Below, piece after piece: positions 37,501 to 64,000 of a stretch of 64,000 bases of DNA. The notes beneath the pieces are model-generated. The model saw only the letters and a list, made by a program, of their open reading frames with translations. It searched no databases and was not told where the DNA came from. Origin of the DNA: Bugula neritina (Eukaryota > Bryozoa > Gymnolaemata > Cheilostomatida > Bugulidae). The stretch spans positions 24,757,128 through 24,821,127 of the forward strand of contig OZ037767.1 of assembly GCA_964035545.1 (NCBI GenBank), written 5' to 3'. A program made the translations under genes and the position numbers. The first letter of the stretch is position 1. Each line of letters opens with the position of its first letter.

Positions 37501-39925
37501 TTTTTCTGCACGAAGTATCTGTATGCTGTGCATTAGGCAAACTGGACACTGGTGATACCGAGTATATACTGCAACTGAAAAGTCAGCTAAGTGATAAAGA
37601 AAGACATCTAGAAGATTCTGCTGATAAAATTAAAAGTCAGCAAGATGAAATTGAAAAACACAAAGAGCAGGTGATCTATCTTATGATATAATTGTCAGTA
37701 TAATAGATCAGCTTGTTGTAACAACACATGATTTTATAGGTAACCTGTCAGCATGCTTGTGATGCCAAGTACTGCTTACATAGGAGATTTCAACAGTATT
37801 ATAGATTACATGCTTCAAATTAAGGTTAAAGACAATATATATACTCAAAATGTGACACCTTGTTCTCCTATAATCTTTGCATTCATTTATTTTTTCTCTT
37901 TTATATAAATCAAAATTTTTGGAGTATGTGTCAACAGTCTGTTTCATTTTATGTAACAATAATGCCTAAAATAAGTTTCTTTGTTTGATTTACAACATTT
38001 CATTTTAGAATCAAATTGAGCTAAAACAATATAGTTAGCCAACATTATGATCATTGTTAGAGTAAAGAAAGTCATGTAGAACTTTCTGGTGCTTATTTTG
38101 AAAACGTTAGCTAATCTCTAAGTGAGAAATATTTTATTCATTTAAACTAAATTCAGTTTCAACGTAAAATATTTTGAACAGAAACTTGAAACCTCTGTTT
38201 TACCAACCTAAACTAAATGTGTGTTCAAAGATTTTCCTTAAGAAAACATGTCTTATATTTGTTTGTTGCCCACTGTTGCTCCCTGATTATTGTTTTTATT
38301 TGCTTCTTTCACCTGTCCTATTTATGTAGTTGCTTGACTTAATGTATACTTTATCTATACACTGTTCTTTCTTCTAAACATATAAATACTTCTAACATTG
38401 TCTAAAATATTTCTAATAAATGTTTTATATGTGCTTAATATATTTGTATTATTATATCAAAATGAATTATAAATTGCTTTTAATTGACCATTTGGTTTTT
38501 TCAACTTTCCCCTTTTTGGTTATTTTAAACGTTTTATGTTTTTAGTCTAAAAGTTTTATTTTAAAGTTTGAAAGGACAAACATTTTAATCCTGAAAGCAT
38601 TCAATGCTAAATTATTCATTACAGGCATTTTAAAACTCTATATTTGGAGTGGTAGGTAAATTACTATGAAATAGTAAATTATATACTTTTTTTAATGTTC
38701 CTTGAAATTTGTAGCTTCAGATCCTTCAAGACACAGTAAGCAGAGAATGTGAGGAGCGAATGGAGCTCATTGATGCTCTTGGTGAGGCGAGAGAACAACT
38801 CCTACATTTGAAAAAGCCTGAAGGTGTGACTTACGGATGTAGAACTATTATATTTGCTGATTTATTCATAAAGATAGATCTGACTGACAACTTCTATCCA
38901 ATATATATAAATACTCTGTTTACTTGAGCATTCCAAAAACAAGACGAAATTTTCATATTATTTGCGTCTTCTTTTCCTTTGAGCTCTAGACTTATTAGTG
39001 AGAAAAAATCAGAATGTGGAGAGCAATAGTCATTTCAATTTGCATGTTGATTAAACCCCAAATATATTTTCTAACTCATGGAGTATTTAGAGAAAAGTAG
39101 AAGAAAACAGTGATTTATAAAAAATAAACTTTTATTTTAGTTTTTTAGTAAATGAAGGCTAACAATAAAAACATATTGACATAAAATTGCTCAATCATTG
39201 GAAATTTTCTGAATAATATGAGGCCTGTTTGCTATTGTAAAGAATATGCGGCACTAAAAATATTATTTATAAAGACGCAATGTTTTTCAACATAGCATAT
39301 TGTGATAATTGTATTCTTTTCATACATTCCGATATTTAAGTTTTGGTGCATCTTACGTAATTTGTACTTGCTAACTTATAAAATGATATTATATCTATAA
39401 CATGTTGAATCTCTCATATCTGCATGTTTCCTGGTAATATAATTCTATAATTGATGCTTTCTTGTATGATATGAAAGTTAATTCATAGTTTATACTTGGT
39501 TAAGATATTAAATAGCTTGCTCTTCTTTAGTTTGATCTGTAAATTATTGCTTTGTTTCAGGAGGCTACCCAAGTCCAAAGGTAGCGTCTAGTAAGAGTAG
39601 TAAACCTCCACCAGTATTGGACATCTCTCAAGAAAGAACCATCTCCCAGATATCTCCAACTTCTAGTCGCAGGTCTTCGGGTCAAGGTGAACTCATACTC
39701 ACCACTAGAGGGCCAAATCAGGAGTCTTCTCGTAAAACTATGAGCATGTCATCAGCTGGCAGTGGCAGCAGTGGAAGTAGCGAGTTTGCTGCCACTCGAG
39801 TGACTAATAGTAAGAACATTGCCCTAAAACCTGAAGTTCGAAAGGGGAAGCCACTGAATGCCCTCCGACATATGGATAATGATCAGAAAAGGAAAATTGC
39901 TGCTATTTTATCTAGAAATAAATAA
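31510..39925 (+). CDS. LEKR1: LEKR1-like coiled-coil protein
   Basis: Leucine/glutamate/lysine-rich coiled-coil protein; molecular role unknown. Exons: 31510-31675, 32071-32167, 32335-32433, 32787-32962, 33388-33573, 33972-34053, 34374-34585, 35077-35146, 35724-35817, 36345-36509, 36881-37043, 37537-37670, 38715-38823, 39561-39925. They sum to 2118 nt, exactly 706 codons, so 705 residues, close to vertebrate LEKR1 as I remember it. The N-terminus has VPIHPLPEEIQSMP, then TVCQFCGVSYLIHREIK, a CxxC motif followed by SYLIH that is the family signature. Residues from about 45 to 600 are heptad-like with many Glu, Lys and Gln. The Ser-rich tail ends ALRHMDNDQKRKIAAILSRNK. The first donor (CAGAG|GTCACT) is weak but needed for phase. 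The acceptor at 31490-31491 before the ATG shows an upstream noncoding exon. Confidence 0.85.
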
Positions 39926-40206
39926 GTCCTTTTCACATTAACTTATGCTACTGTGTATAATATGTTCATGCAATTCTGATCCTATTTTATGATCTTTACT
40001 TGCAAAAATTCATCTCTGCTGTAATGCCATTAGCAATGTACCATTTTAATTATTTTGTTTAACTTTATATTGCTATTGATAATCAGGACGATTTTATTGC
40101 GTATCTTAGACTGTGTACTTGGTATTGAATAATTTTTAGTATACAGCAACGGTTGGTTTTCATTGAAGTTTTTTTGCTATATTTCCTGATTTTTTGAACA
40201 GGAATG

Positions 40207-40212
40207 AATAAA
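40207..40212 (+). terminator. Poly(A) signal of LEKR1-like gene
   Basis: AATAAA about 280 bp after the stop codon at 39925, followed by T-rich sequence. It is the first canonical hexamer downstream. Confidence 0.5.
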
Positions 40213-43200
40213 TGTCAACGCTGTTTTAATTTTGAGCCTAAAGTTTCATTTAAAGCAAGTTTTTTCAAGCTGGTTATAACATTTACTTCATTTTACATTA
40301 TTTGTACAATGTAAAAATCACCATAAAATACTTACTGCTTTTACAGCTAGATCCTGTTCAAAAAACCTCCTACCACCTACTTGACAACCTGGTAAAATGT
40401 TTAAATAGCTGTCCCATGACTGCTTCTGAGAGAATATTTATTAACATAATTAAAATTGTTTTCAGGATATAAATATCAATAGGTTTAGAGTTTAGAGCAT
40501 ATCTCTTCTTAGACATTGTGAACAGAATAATTTCTGTATGCTAATTATTCTACTTGAGAAGTAGACAACTTGTTTTACTTGGTTTTTCAAGCATACTCAG
40601 TTGTTGACCGGTTCAATGAAAGTCATTTGTATACAGTGACAGATGACATCAGCTATAGTCAATGTCAAAATTAACATGCGTTTCCGTAATTTTCAAATTT
40701 ACAATAAAAAGAGCATGTACATACTGTTCTGTAATTAATTAGCTTGAAATAAAATTGGTAGAAGTTGAATAAATTGAGCGACATTGTGTTTTTTGACCGC
40801 ACAATTGTTCAACCTTTTTAAGGCAAAAAAATTACTTGTAAATGGGTGTATGCATAAAAAATAATTGCACCCCTTAGTTTTTATGCATCAAATTATCAAC
40901 AGCTTATTTTATTCAAGCGCTTCACCAAATCTGTTAAATCCTCAGCCAATTATTTGAACTGGGAAGCCAACTTTGCCAACAATGATGTCTGCTAAACAGA
41001 GAACAGGAGATCACTGAAGGCACAAATTCTAACTGATAGTTAATCCTTTTGTCTCTCGTGCAAAGAATTGATTCACCTTTAGTGTTTGACAGTAAATAAA
41101 ATGCAATAATTGGTTTCAGCTTTCAACTGTTGATTCAGCTTGTGGCTAAGACAGGATGGAAAGTTTTACATTCATTTGGTCATGTCTGTTGGTATATCTA
41201 GAAAGAAGTTGGCAGCTACATTAACACTTTTAATAATGGAAAAGTAAATCAAGACTCATCGATTTAACTTTTTAAATAAATGACAGAGATACATTTTGCC
41301 ATTAGTTGCCTTTTAAAGTAAATTTCATAATTGCTTCTCTAAAAGCTCTATTTGGGTACTCGATTAGCATTTTTATTGATTGTTACTTTCATTTGACAAG
41401 CATCATTAACTAATAACATGTGTTTTACATTAGTAAGGAATTTTTAAAAGTTTGCTAATAATTTTCAAGGATGTAGTGCAATAACTTGCATTCAACTAGA
41501 TAACCTTAGAAAAATCGCATAAATTGGAAAAAATGGGCAAAAACTTTGTAGTCTAGTTAAAAATAGCCATATGCCAAATATTTAGCCAGTCTGTTTTCCA
41601 ACAGGATGTTGCATTAGTTAACTATAACAACAAGAGATGTAAAAACTGTGTTTATATTTACCGGTTTTTATAATTTGCATATGGCTACAAATAACTTGAG
41701 ATGAGTTGGAGTGTCTTTTTATTATATACAGCAGCTGAATTGACCTACTGATAATAGAGATGACACAAATAATTCATTTTAAAAAATAAGTGCTTGATGC
41801 ACAAGTATATTACACCTGCACAACCTCATTTTATTACAATAGGATAATTGGATAGTGATTTCTTTAGTATATACTGTAATTATAACTAGGCTATATGCAG
41901 CTTCATTATCAAACATGCTTGCTACTTCATTGTACAGGTTGTACATTATATGTTAGAAATGATGTCCAATAGCTACTGATACATGATTGCACCTTGCCAT
42001 TGATTTTGTTTTTTTTTAATCGATGGGAGAAAAACACCTTTAAAATAAATCCACTGAGCTAGTAAGCAATATTGTTACATCTATACTAATTTTCAATAAC
42101 CTCTAGCAGAAGTTGCAAATAATAATATGGAATTCACTTTTAAACACATGAGTGTGTATGTATTGAATCAATTCTCGTCCAAGAATACTCTATAGTTCAC
42201 TCCGTGCCTATAGCTTTCTCCTAATAGTGAATATTATTGCAATTTTATGACCTATACACTCGCTGGTAGAGTAATCGTGCATGCTATTCTGGGAACCGTA
42301 GAATGAACTGATTTTGTAAATTAATAATCACTTAATAAACAGTTCTATAGTTTCCCATATGACAAGATGCGTTAAGTAAGCTCAGCAATCATTTATTCCT
42401 GTTAATACAAATCCACTCAGTATAAAACTATTTTAGACTAATAGCCTGTGAAGAGCCCTTACATTGACAGGCAATATATCAAAAATCTCTGTAGTTATGT
42501 AATTGACCAAATATTACAAGCTGGGACCCAAGAGTTTTTTTTCAATAGTGATCTTGATATTTACAATAGCTAGCATCTGGGACAGCAGCTGTTTGCCTTT
42601 GTTTATACTGTCAAAGTGAGCTAAAATACTGCTAAAATCCTATTTAAAACAACGTGAATGTAAAATCTTATGTTTGCACTACCAGATTGGAGGTTTTTAT
42701 TGCAGTTTTGTTTTGAAAGGAAGGGCTTATTCAGGTGTTAAGCATGAAATGATTTTACCTCTATAGTGAATTAGTCAATTTTGAGCAAGTGTTTCAGCTT
42801 AAAGCCTTTATGATGTTAGCCCAGATTTTCGCATGTATACCGTATACCTTAATCTGACCAACATTTTAATTCGATTTGAAGGTTTTTCTACAAAGTATTG
42901 GGTTCAGGCAATTTGCAAAATTATATATTAAAGTTCAAACACATTCCTTTATCACAGCTTTAGTACTAAATTATAAAATGTCCTTTCGAATTTTTTTTAC
43001 ATGCTGTCTTTAGAAAACGATCGTTGGTTTCATTCTTTGGAGGCCTTAAAATATCAAATTCACAATGTATAATTAAAAAATACAAAATAAAATATTTTAT
43101 GGATAAGAATTATTTTAAAAATACTGTATTACCAAAAAATAACCATTTATTTACTTAGTCGTTGCAGCAATAGACATGAAGCTGTTTCCTGCTTTTAGTT

Positions 43201-44304
43201 CAATTTTATTGTTAAAATTTCGCTTAAAAGCTTATTGTACACCAAAGTTAAGTTATATTTCATACCCAGGTTGTGTATAATTTATTTATCTAGCAGAAAT
43301 GGCGGAGTAAATATTGGACATGGTAATTTTGCACCATCTAATTTATACTAAGCCTGATTCTTTGCACAACATAGTATCATTTTAACTCTCTTGGATTACG
43401 TGGAAGTTATATTTTTTCAGCCCCATGCAGGCAACCCAAAATCGTGAGAAAACCTGGGAAGCTGTTTGTAGTATTTTTATAGTACAGCAGAGTATTAAAA
43501 TTCTATCCATGGATAACGTTTAACAAATTAAGTATAATGTAACACACTGAGGTGGTAATAAGTTTAAAAGATCAAATTCTCTTTGCTTTATCAACTCTTT
43601 GTGTGTGGACCATGTTTAACTTATATTGTGTGTGGTGTGGTGTTAATGATACAAGGAATCTGATTGGACAATGCAAAAACTCACAAGTCACACATTTTAT
43701 TCCAAAGTAAGGCTAATACAAAAATGTGTTCAAGATATTATAGTATTGTAAACATTACATAGGAGATACTAGTAGTTACTTATGTTGTGTTATTTGCTTA
43801 AATAAAACATACATTCACTTTTAAAGACAAACACCAGGAAACCTTAAAGCCAAAAAATTGCTAAAAAAACAGTTCAGGCTAAGAGTATAAAACATAAGAT
43901 ACTTATAAGCTGCCAATATATTATAAGAAAATTTGTGTGCTAACAATTATTTTATATGGTTTAATTCTAGCACACACTTTTATGGCCAACTTGCATCTGT
44001 GATGTTTGAGTATGCATTGACAGCTCTTGTGTATTCAAGTGGATGTATATATTAGTTAACAACATTTTAACATTCAACAGATCTTGAATTAGGTTTTCAG
44101 AAAATAGATTTTGGAAAAGCATACAAGTTTTTATATATACAGAAAAAACGCCATGTCATTAAAAAGCATGATACAATTATATTGATATCAAGTTTTCAAG
44201 TTCTTGTCTTAAACCTGGAAAGGTTTTTCTCTTGGAAAGTGTACATAAGTTATTTTCTTACAAGCCAGCAATTTTCCCAAAGTGTTTGAAGCTTTGTCAC
44301 AGGG
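40213..44304. other. Intergenic AT-rich DNA, nothing recognised
   Basis: No ORF, splice-bounded exon, tRNA-like fold or tandem repeat that I can support lies between the LEKR1-like gene and the SINE at 44305. Confidence 0.5.
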
Positions 44305-44480
44305 AACAGCTGTGGTGTACCGGTAGTGATTAGAGTGCTGATCTGGTAAACACAAAATCAGCGGTGCTGTTAGAAGAGCATCCAGTCATGATTGCTTCTA
44401 TGTTGCAACAGAAAAAGTCCTAAGCTCGGTTTAAAAAACCCTTTTCATCAGGGATTTAGTGACTATAAACATGAGTTTAT
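44305..44480 (+). mobile_element. tRNA-related SINE, copy 3
   Basis: A-box-like TGGTGTACCGGTAGTGATTA, then GTAAACACAAAATCAGCGGT with the B-box segment deleted, then AGAAGAGCATCCAGTCATGA, CCCTTTTCATCAGGGATTTA and GTGACTATAAAC. The internal deletion relative to copy 1 removes the promoter's second box, so it should not be transcribable by itself. Confidence 0.8.
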
Positions 44481-47339
44481 TTACAGGCCCAGTCATAAGA
44501 ATAGTCGTGTTAAGGAAAGTTTTATACCAAGTTTTTTATTCACAGATTTTTGTTAGTGCTAACAGGTTCAGTTTTAGCGGTATTGATCAATGGTCTAATA
44601 CGTACATCTCAAGCAGTTTAATACAACATAAACAGTATTTGTTTGCACAAGGTTTACAAAACACTAATAGGTTCAGAGTGGGAGCACTGACTCAAAATTT
44701 TTATGTGGACAAAAATTGTCATATGATTGATGCGTTGCAGACTCTCCGATTTTAATCAAATTAATAAAACTATTAAAACTAATATTTAATTAAAACAATG
44801 TTGAAAACAAAAATCAAAATTATACAGAGTTTTAATGGGCTTTTCATTTTCTTTCACTTGTCTCATTCATCATCGTTGTGATATAGTTTAACAAGACTGT
44901 AGTTTATTGAAATATAAAATTGAGTTTTTAAAAAAATCATAATCAGACGTGCTTTAGCTGTTGAATATACAAAGCAATAGTTAAAAGAAATATCTTTATA
45001 ACTGACTATTTTTATAATATATTTTGATTTGTATATTATAAAAAGTGAGTTTATTAGGGTATAAATAGTAATGAATGTGTCCATATCTGGCACTTAGTTC
45101 TTTCCACCATTTATCAAGCAAGCTAATAAAATTATACAAGAATGTGATGGCATAGTTTTAACATGGGGCGTATGGAAGGAGGTGTTCACACATGTGGTTA
45201 AATGATAGCACATATAACATGATAACCATCTAATATTAGATTATGCGTTAGGAGCACATAAATCAGTCTAGTATTAGAGAAAGGTGTATTTACTTTAATG
45301 TTAAAATGACTCAAGATCAGTGGGCACCGCATCAGTATAGCCCCTATCCAATTGTTTACATATTTTCTAATATTTACTCAAAGCCAACAACTTTGAGCTG
45401 ATTTATATTTGGGATAAGAGAGTTGTGTGCGGCCAGGTGCCAATGGTGCGTTCTCTTGTTGCAATCCTTCTACATTTCTCCAATGTTTATATTGTTTATG
45501 TTTTCACCAACTCACACAATGAATTATAAGTCAAGTGGGGCATATCTCGTGGCCATGACGTAATTGAATAGCTTTGCCCACGTTCCTTATTTCTTTGCAC
45601 TAACTTTAACTTGAGTTTTGTTTAAAAAGTGTGCTGCTATAGTAAAGAGTAATTGCACATCCTACACAGGTGAGAAAACTCAAGTTTGAAAAATTACTAA
45701 TTCATTTTATGGTATGGTAGTTTAGTTTAGTGTGGTTTAGTTTTTATTGGTTTTTGTAAAGCACAACACTATGTTTCTTTCCTTGCAAGTGTTTTATTAT
45801 GTCATTATTCTAATAAATATATAAGTTGTTTTATTGTAAGTCTATAAACTATTCTAAATCTAGATTATATGTAGTCTACGTTATATAAAGAATAATCTAT
45901 TAGTACTAATTTTTTTCAGTCAAATCTTTAACTACTTTCAATGTTTTTTATGTTGGTTGTTTATGCAATTAAAAATAGATTAATTACAGAACTACAATAT
46001 GACAAACAGATTTAGCTTGTACTGCTTGAGAGAGGCACCTTTGCATTCCTCTTTCAGCAAATTCTCTACAACTGAAATCACTAGCTCTTGAGTAATATCT
46101 TAATTGTATATTCTGATTCCCCACAAAACTAAAAATATTTTGTAGCCATCGCTCATCAATCAATATTAACATAAATTGCCCAAATAAATTCATATGTCCA
46201 GTTAAATGATACATTAAGTTGTGTTGTTTATTTCAATAGTTCTAAAGCCAGAACATGTACTACTTTTAAATAGTAACAATTAGACATTATTCATTAGTCT
46301 AAAGAACACTCCTCTTGTCTGCTTGATGTACGCCAGGGCTAACTGGCTGGTCATTAGAATAGCTGATTTCTTGCTCGCCGCACGTGGATTATGGTAACTG
46401 ACAACTGCCGCTACTAAAGCCGTCGACGTACATGTGGATGAAGCGAAAGATATGCACTGCCTTGACAAACACTCACATTAAAAGGTAATAAAAACGCTTT
46501 TACAACTAATCAAGTTACATTTTTTTGAATCAGGAAACCATTCATGTATAGCATATTTTATATGAGCAAGTATTATGAGAAGATCTCGTGTTAAATAAAA
46601 AATAGGCTATAGCAAATGTTAATGGAACATAATAAGAAATTTATATAATACTATCTACATTTCCAATTATTTACCTAGCTCACGCATACGCATGTTTTTA
46701 CACAAATGAAAGTACTACAGACATAAAAAAATGAAAAAGAACTAGGGTAGGAACAAACTAGCTAAATTTGCATAAGGACAAAACAATACATGTTGAAAGT
46801 GAACATTATAAAACTATCCTCTGCAATATATATTATGCAACACAATCTAAATATAATAAAGACCGACATGTCTATAGGTTTAAAATAATATAAAATGGTT
46901 GAAACTCATTTTATTTCATGTGATATTGTGATGAATAACTAATAGAGACCACCATACATAATGCTTTACTAAAGATATTACATTGAGAAATCTCCCTGAA
47001 ATGCAAATTGCAAAAGTTTGATTTGGGATCTTCTCCGATCTCATTAAATTACTCATGTTAAAATAAGTAAAATATATTCTGACTAAAATGTTTATTTGTT
47101 TTAAATACAGAAGTGCTTTCTGCTTGTATTCAACTTTGTAAACTGTCAACTGCACCACACTTGATGTATACACGGCTAGAACTAGCCAATAAGCTTGCAG
47201 AACTTAAGAATAAAAACCAACTTGTATTTTAACTGTAAATACTTTCATTTAAAATACATGCGGTTAAAGATTTTATGTTTACTTAGCAATGAGAGACACA
47301 AAATCTTATTCGCTAAAATCGAAATGCTTTTCAGAGCAC
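44481..47339. other. Upstream flank of SIM
   Basis: No gene supported. Minus-strand ORFs at 45984-46214 and 46280-46468 are short and unlike known proteins. Around 46370-46440 CG content rises and CACGTG-like (GCACGTGG at 46379) and GTCGACGTAC sites occur, a possible distal regulatory element of the bHLH-PAS gene downstream. Confidence 0.35.
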
Positions 47340-47763
47340 AAAAAGTTGCGCTGTTGACGTCACATTAATTTTTACTTTTGTACCATCCACGAACCAATAA
47401 CAGCTCATTGAAGAGATGCTAAGGCATATTTGGCAGAGAAAACATACTTAGTTACAGCTTTTTAGTCTATTGTTTGCCGCTTTGTGTAAATTTGTATCAA
47501 AATTGGAGTCACATGTAAAGCTGACGTCGCACAAATGCGTCAGTGCCGAGCAGGAAAAGCAGTTTTAGAGTGGTGTTGAGCCTAGTAACTCGTACCCTTG
47601 CAGCTATCTACTTTTGCACCCATGTAGTAAGTGTAACAAATACTGCAGCAAATGGGTAGTGATTAGACCGTCACCACTACTGCGACTAGTTAGAATTATA
47701 CAGGATTATAACACCTTCATCAATTATAGAGTAATCCACCGTTTGGTGGTGTAAAGTTACCAA
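47340..47763 (+). promoter_or_regulatory. Putative SIM promoter and 5' leader
   Basis: Precedes the predicted SIM start codon. A consensus cAMP-response element TGACGTCA lies at 47355-47362, a CCAAT box at 47394-47398, and a second TGACGTC at about 47522. CG content is above the surroundings. No TATA box is evident. The transcription start cannot be fixed from sequence. Confidence 0.45.
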
Positions 47764-62099
<14,336 letters not shown>

Positions 62100-62284
62100 G
62101 TATCTTCATAGTCTCAATTGTATCTTACAAAATCGACTTTCATATATCTGCACTGTTTATGATGCACTGATCAGGACTACTAGATAAGGCTTTAATATGA
62201 AATGGAAGAAATTAGAGTGGTGGAATTTTAATTTTAAAATATGTACCTATCATTATATTTATGCTCATTTGAAAATATTCAAAA

Positions 62285-62845
62285 TTGTTATACAAGTTAC
62301 TAAGTATCAAGTTACTTAGTATCAAGTTACTAAGAAATGAAATGAAGTGTTTCCTAAAAGATTTTCCAGATGTGAAAGACCGTGTGGATCAACTAGAATT
62401 CCAAGATCGTAAAAAACAGTTGACATTAAATGGAATACCACAAAAATCTGGAGAGAACTTATTACATGCCATGAAAGTTATGAGTGAAAAACTAAAATGC
62501 GAACTTCAACCCTACCATGACATAGACTCAATTTTTAGAGTCAAGACATCTGACAAAGTTATAATTAAATTTATTCACGCTCATAAACGTGACAAGTTCT
62601 TTGGATCATTTAGAAAAAACCCTCTAAATGCAACAGACTTAGGTTTTAAAGACAACTCTAAGCTCTACATAAATGAAGTGCTGAGCAAACCTCAAGCTGC
62701 TCTTTTTCATGAGACTCGCATGTTCAAAAAAGAACATAAATACCGTTTTGCATGGACATCAAACCAAAGAATCTTCCTAAGGAAAGACAGTGATAGTAAT
62801 GCAATACAGATCAATTCGACAGATGATTTAGATGACCTCGCTTAA
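62285..62845 (+). CDS. LINE ORF1 protein (RNA-binding, L1 ORF1-like), N-terminally truncated
   Basis: Encodes a nucleic-acid-binding protein that coats retrotransposon RNA. Family-like segments in order: DRVDQLEFQDRKKQLTLNGIP, the end of a coiled coil leading into an RRM-like fold; DSIFRVKTSDKVIIKF; then KLYINEVLSKPQAALFHETR and YRFAWTSNQRIFLRKDSDS, the C-terminal domain. Full ORF1 proteins of this type usually carry a longer coiled coil and often a zinc finger before this region, so the N-terminus is missing. The first dozen codons (MLYKLLSIKLLSIKLL) come from a short tandem repeat and are probably not original coding sequence. Confidence 0.82.
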   Translation: MLYKLLSIKLLSIKLLRNEMKCFLKDFPDVKDRVDQLEFQDRKKQLTLNGIPQKSGENLLHAMKVMSEKLKCELQPYHDIDSIFRVKTSDKVIIKFIHAHKRDKFFGSFRKNPLNATDLGFKDNSKLYINEVLSKPQAALFHETRMFKKEHKYRFAWTSNQRIFLRKDSDSNAIQINSTDDLDDLA

Positions 62846-62907
62846 ACACATGATTACTCCATATCCTCTGATTTTTAATTTCTGTAACTATATTTTTTTT
62901 CAAATTC

Positions 62908-64000
62908 ATGGAAGCACACCTAAACTGTGATCAATACACGCCAGAACAGTTTAGAAATAATATAAAAAATAATTCCAATTCTCTTACTATTTTGAATGTT
63001 AATGTACAAAGCCTTCGTAAAAATTTTGATTCCCTAGAAACATTTATGTTTAGTGTTCCTAAACCTTTTGATGTTGTTTGTATTACTGAAAGTTTTCTTT
63101 ATGATAATGAAGTACATAATTTTCCCATAAATGATTATGTTTTTATAGGTAAGCAGAGACAGAGTAAAGGAGGTGGTGTCGGGGCCTATGTGCGCAGTAG
63201 TGCTGTGGCTGAAGTCAAGGAAAGTCGAGCACTTTTTGCAGGCAGTGAATCTTTACATTTGGAGCTAAAGGGTGGTCTCTTTGGGTGCTTTAGGAGTGGT
63301 CTTCACCTCACAATCATTTACAGGCAACCATCGGCGGACATTGGAGCTTTTCTCTCTGACCTGGAGCAGTACATCAGTTCTTCTAATTTTCCACATCATG
63401 TCATACTAGGTGATATCAATATCGACACTCTTAAATCCGATCCTGTGAGTACATCTTACCTCAACATCCTATCCTGCTCTCATTTTATAAATTCAATTCA
63501 GATTCCTACACGATACAATTCTTGCTTAGATCATATAAATGTTAATTTTTATGATAAATTCTTAACATCTGGAACAATAACAACAAGCATAGCAGATCAC
63601 TTGCCTACTTTTATCAAAATAGAAAATTTAACTAACTATTTTAATATAACTAAATCTACAAACATTAGAAATTATAAGAAAATAAATGAAGAACTATTTT
63701 TGAAAGATCTTTCTAAAGTAGACTGGAACTCCAAAGTATATGCCAAGAAAGATGTGAATTCTAGGTATGACAGTTTCTTTAAAATATTTATGGATTTATG
63801 CAATAAACATGCTCCATTAGTAAAATTCTCAACAAATTGGCCACGCAAACTTAAAACAAATAAAAGACCCTGGATTAGTGTTGAATTAATTAAGCTGATG
63901 AACAAAAGGGATTATGTTTATAGACAATCCTTAAATTCCCCTCTAAACTTGAAACTTAAATTTAAACATAAAACTCTAAAAAATTTAGTTACGAAGAATT
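62908..64000 (+). CDS. LINE ORF2, endonuclease domain (partial, no stop before edge)
   Basis: Open for 364 codons from ATG 62908 to the window end. Endonuclease/exonuclease/phosphatase motifs are in order: ILNVNVQSL (Asn near start), DVVCITESFL (catalytic Glu), GGGVGAYVR, LTIIYRQPS, HVILGDINIDTL (Asp and Asn), LDHINVNF, and SIADHLPTFIK (the usual SDH reads ADH). This nicks target DNA to prime reverse transcription. Downstream KRPWISVELIKLMNKRD is the linker typical before the reverse transcriptase of CR1/jockey elements. No frame break is seen, so the copy may be young. Confidence 0.9.
   Translation, partial: MEAHLNCDQYTPEQFRNNIKNNSNSLTILNVNVQSLRKNFDSLETFMFSVPKPFDVVCITESFLYDNEVHNFPINDYVFIGKQRQSKGGGVGAYVRSSAVAEVKESRALFAGSESLHLELKGGLFGCFRSGLHLTIIYRQPSADIGAFLSDLEQYISSSNFPHHVILGDINIDTLKSDPVSTSYLNILSCSHFINSIQIPTRYNSCLDHINVNFYDKFLTSGTITTSIADHLPTFIKIENLTNYFNITKSTNIRNYKKINEELFLKDLSKVDWNSKVYAKKDVNSRYDSFFKIFMDLCNKHAPLVKFSTNWPRKLKTNKRPWISVELIKLMNKRDYVYRQSLNSPLNLKLKFKHKTLKNLVTKN

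Larger units (their letters stand above)
62285..64000 (+). mobile_element. Non-LTR retrotransposon in SIM intron (continues past right edge)
   Basis: Two-ORF LINE of CR1/jockey-like organisation in the sense direction of SIM, downstream of the exon ending 62099. ORF1 is followed after 62 bp by ORF2 with an apurinic-type endonuclease. No 5' untranslated region is recognisable and ORF1 starts abruptly after a three-copy CAAGTTACTAAGTAT repeat (62294-62337), so the copy is probably 5'-truncated. Reverse transcriptase and the 3' end lie beyond the window. Confidence 0.88.

Noticed and set aside
44459-44755. 98-codon plus-strand ORF beginning in the SINE
   Set aside because: The first residues are SINE tail, and the remainder shows no family resemblance.

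Overview
The window is AT-rich animal DNA with small exons, GT-AG introns and many transposable elements. It fits an invertebrate bilaterian, perhaps a lophotrochozoan such as a mollusc. That placement is inference from gene content, intron style and SINE appearance. I joined exons by hand using splice consensus, reading phase and remembered family sequences; no search was run.

Three host genes are present. (1) XRN1, the cytoplasmic 5'-3' exoribonuclease, occupies 1-11396 on the minus strand: 23 coding exons, about 1407 residues, every catalytic acidic motif intact, C-terminal tail cut by the left edge. (2) A LEKR1-like coiled-coil gene at 31510-39925 (+): 14 coding exons that sum to a clean 705-residue frame. 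(3) Single-minded (SIM), a bHLH-PAS transcription factor, from 47764 on the plus strand: five coding exons to 62099, with the rest beyond the right edge.

Between the divergent XRN1 and LEKR1 genes sits a 17,230-bp Mutator-like DNA transposon (MULE), 13560-30789. It has about 270-bp terminal inverted repeats and a perfect 9-bp target duplication, GTATGAGTA. Its plus-strand gene was traced back through 12 phase-compatible exons (20089-28179, 1298 residues) and encodes an OTU-type cysteine-protease domain fused to a DDE MULE transposase with a SWIM zinc finger. At 15.4-17.8 kb the element holds a second inverted repeat of about 1 kb per arm, built from copies of the terminal motif spaced about 200 bp apart.

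Other mobile DNA: three copies of a tRNA-related SINE (6981, 29254, 44305) and a possible fourth relic (52640); a non-LTR retrotransposon in a SIM intron (62285 to the right edge, ORF1 plus intact endonuclease part of ORF2); and a 3' fragment of another LINE at 12321. Tandem repeats abut XRN1 splice sites; one copies a splice acceptor five times. The 40-47 kb interval and the SIM introns otherwise show little that I can support.
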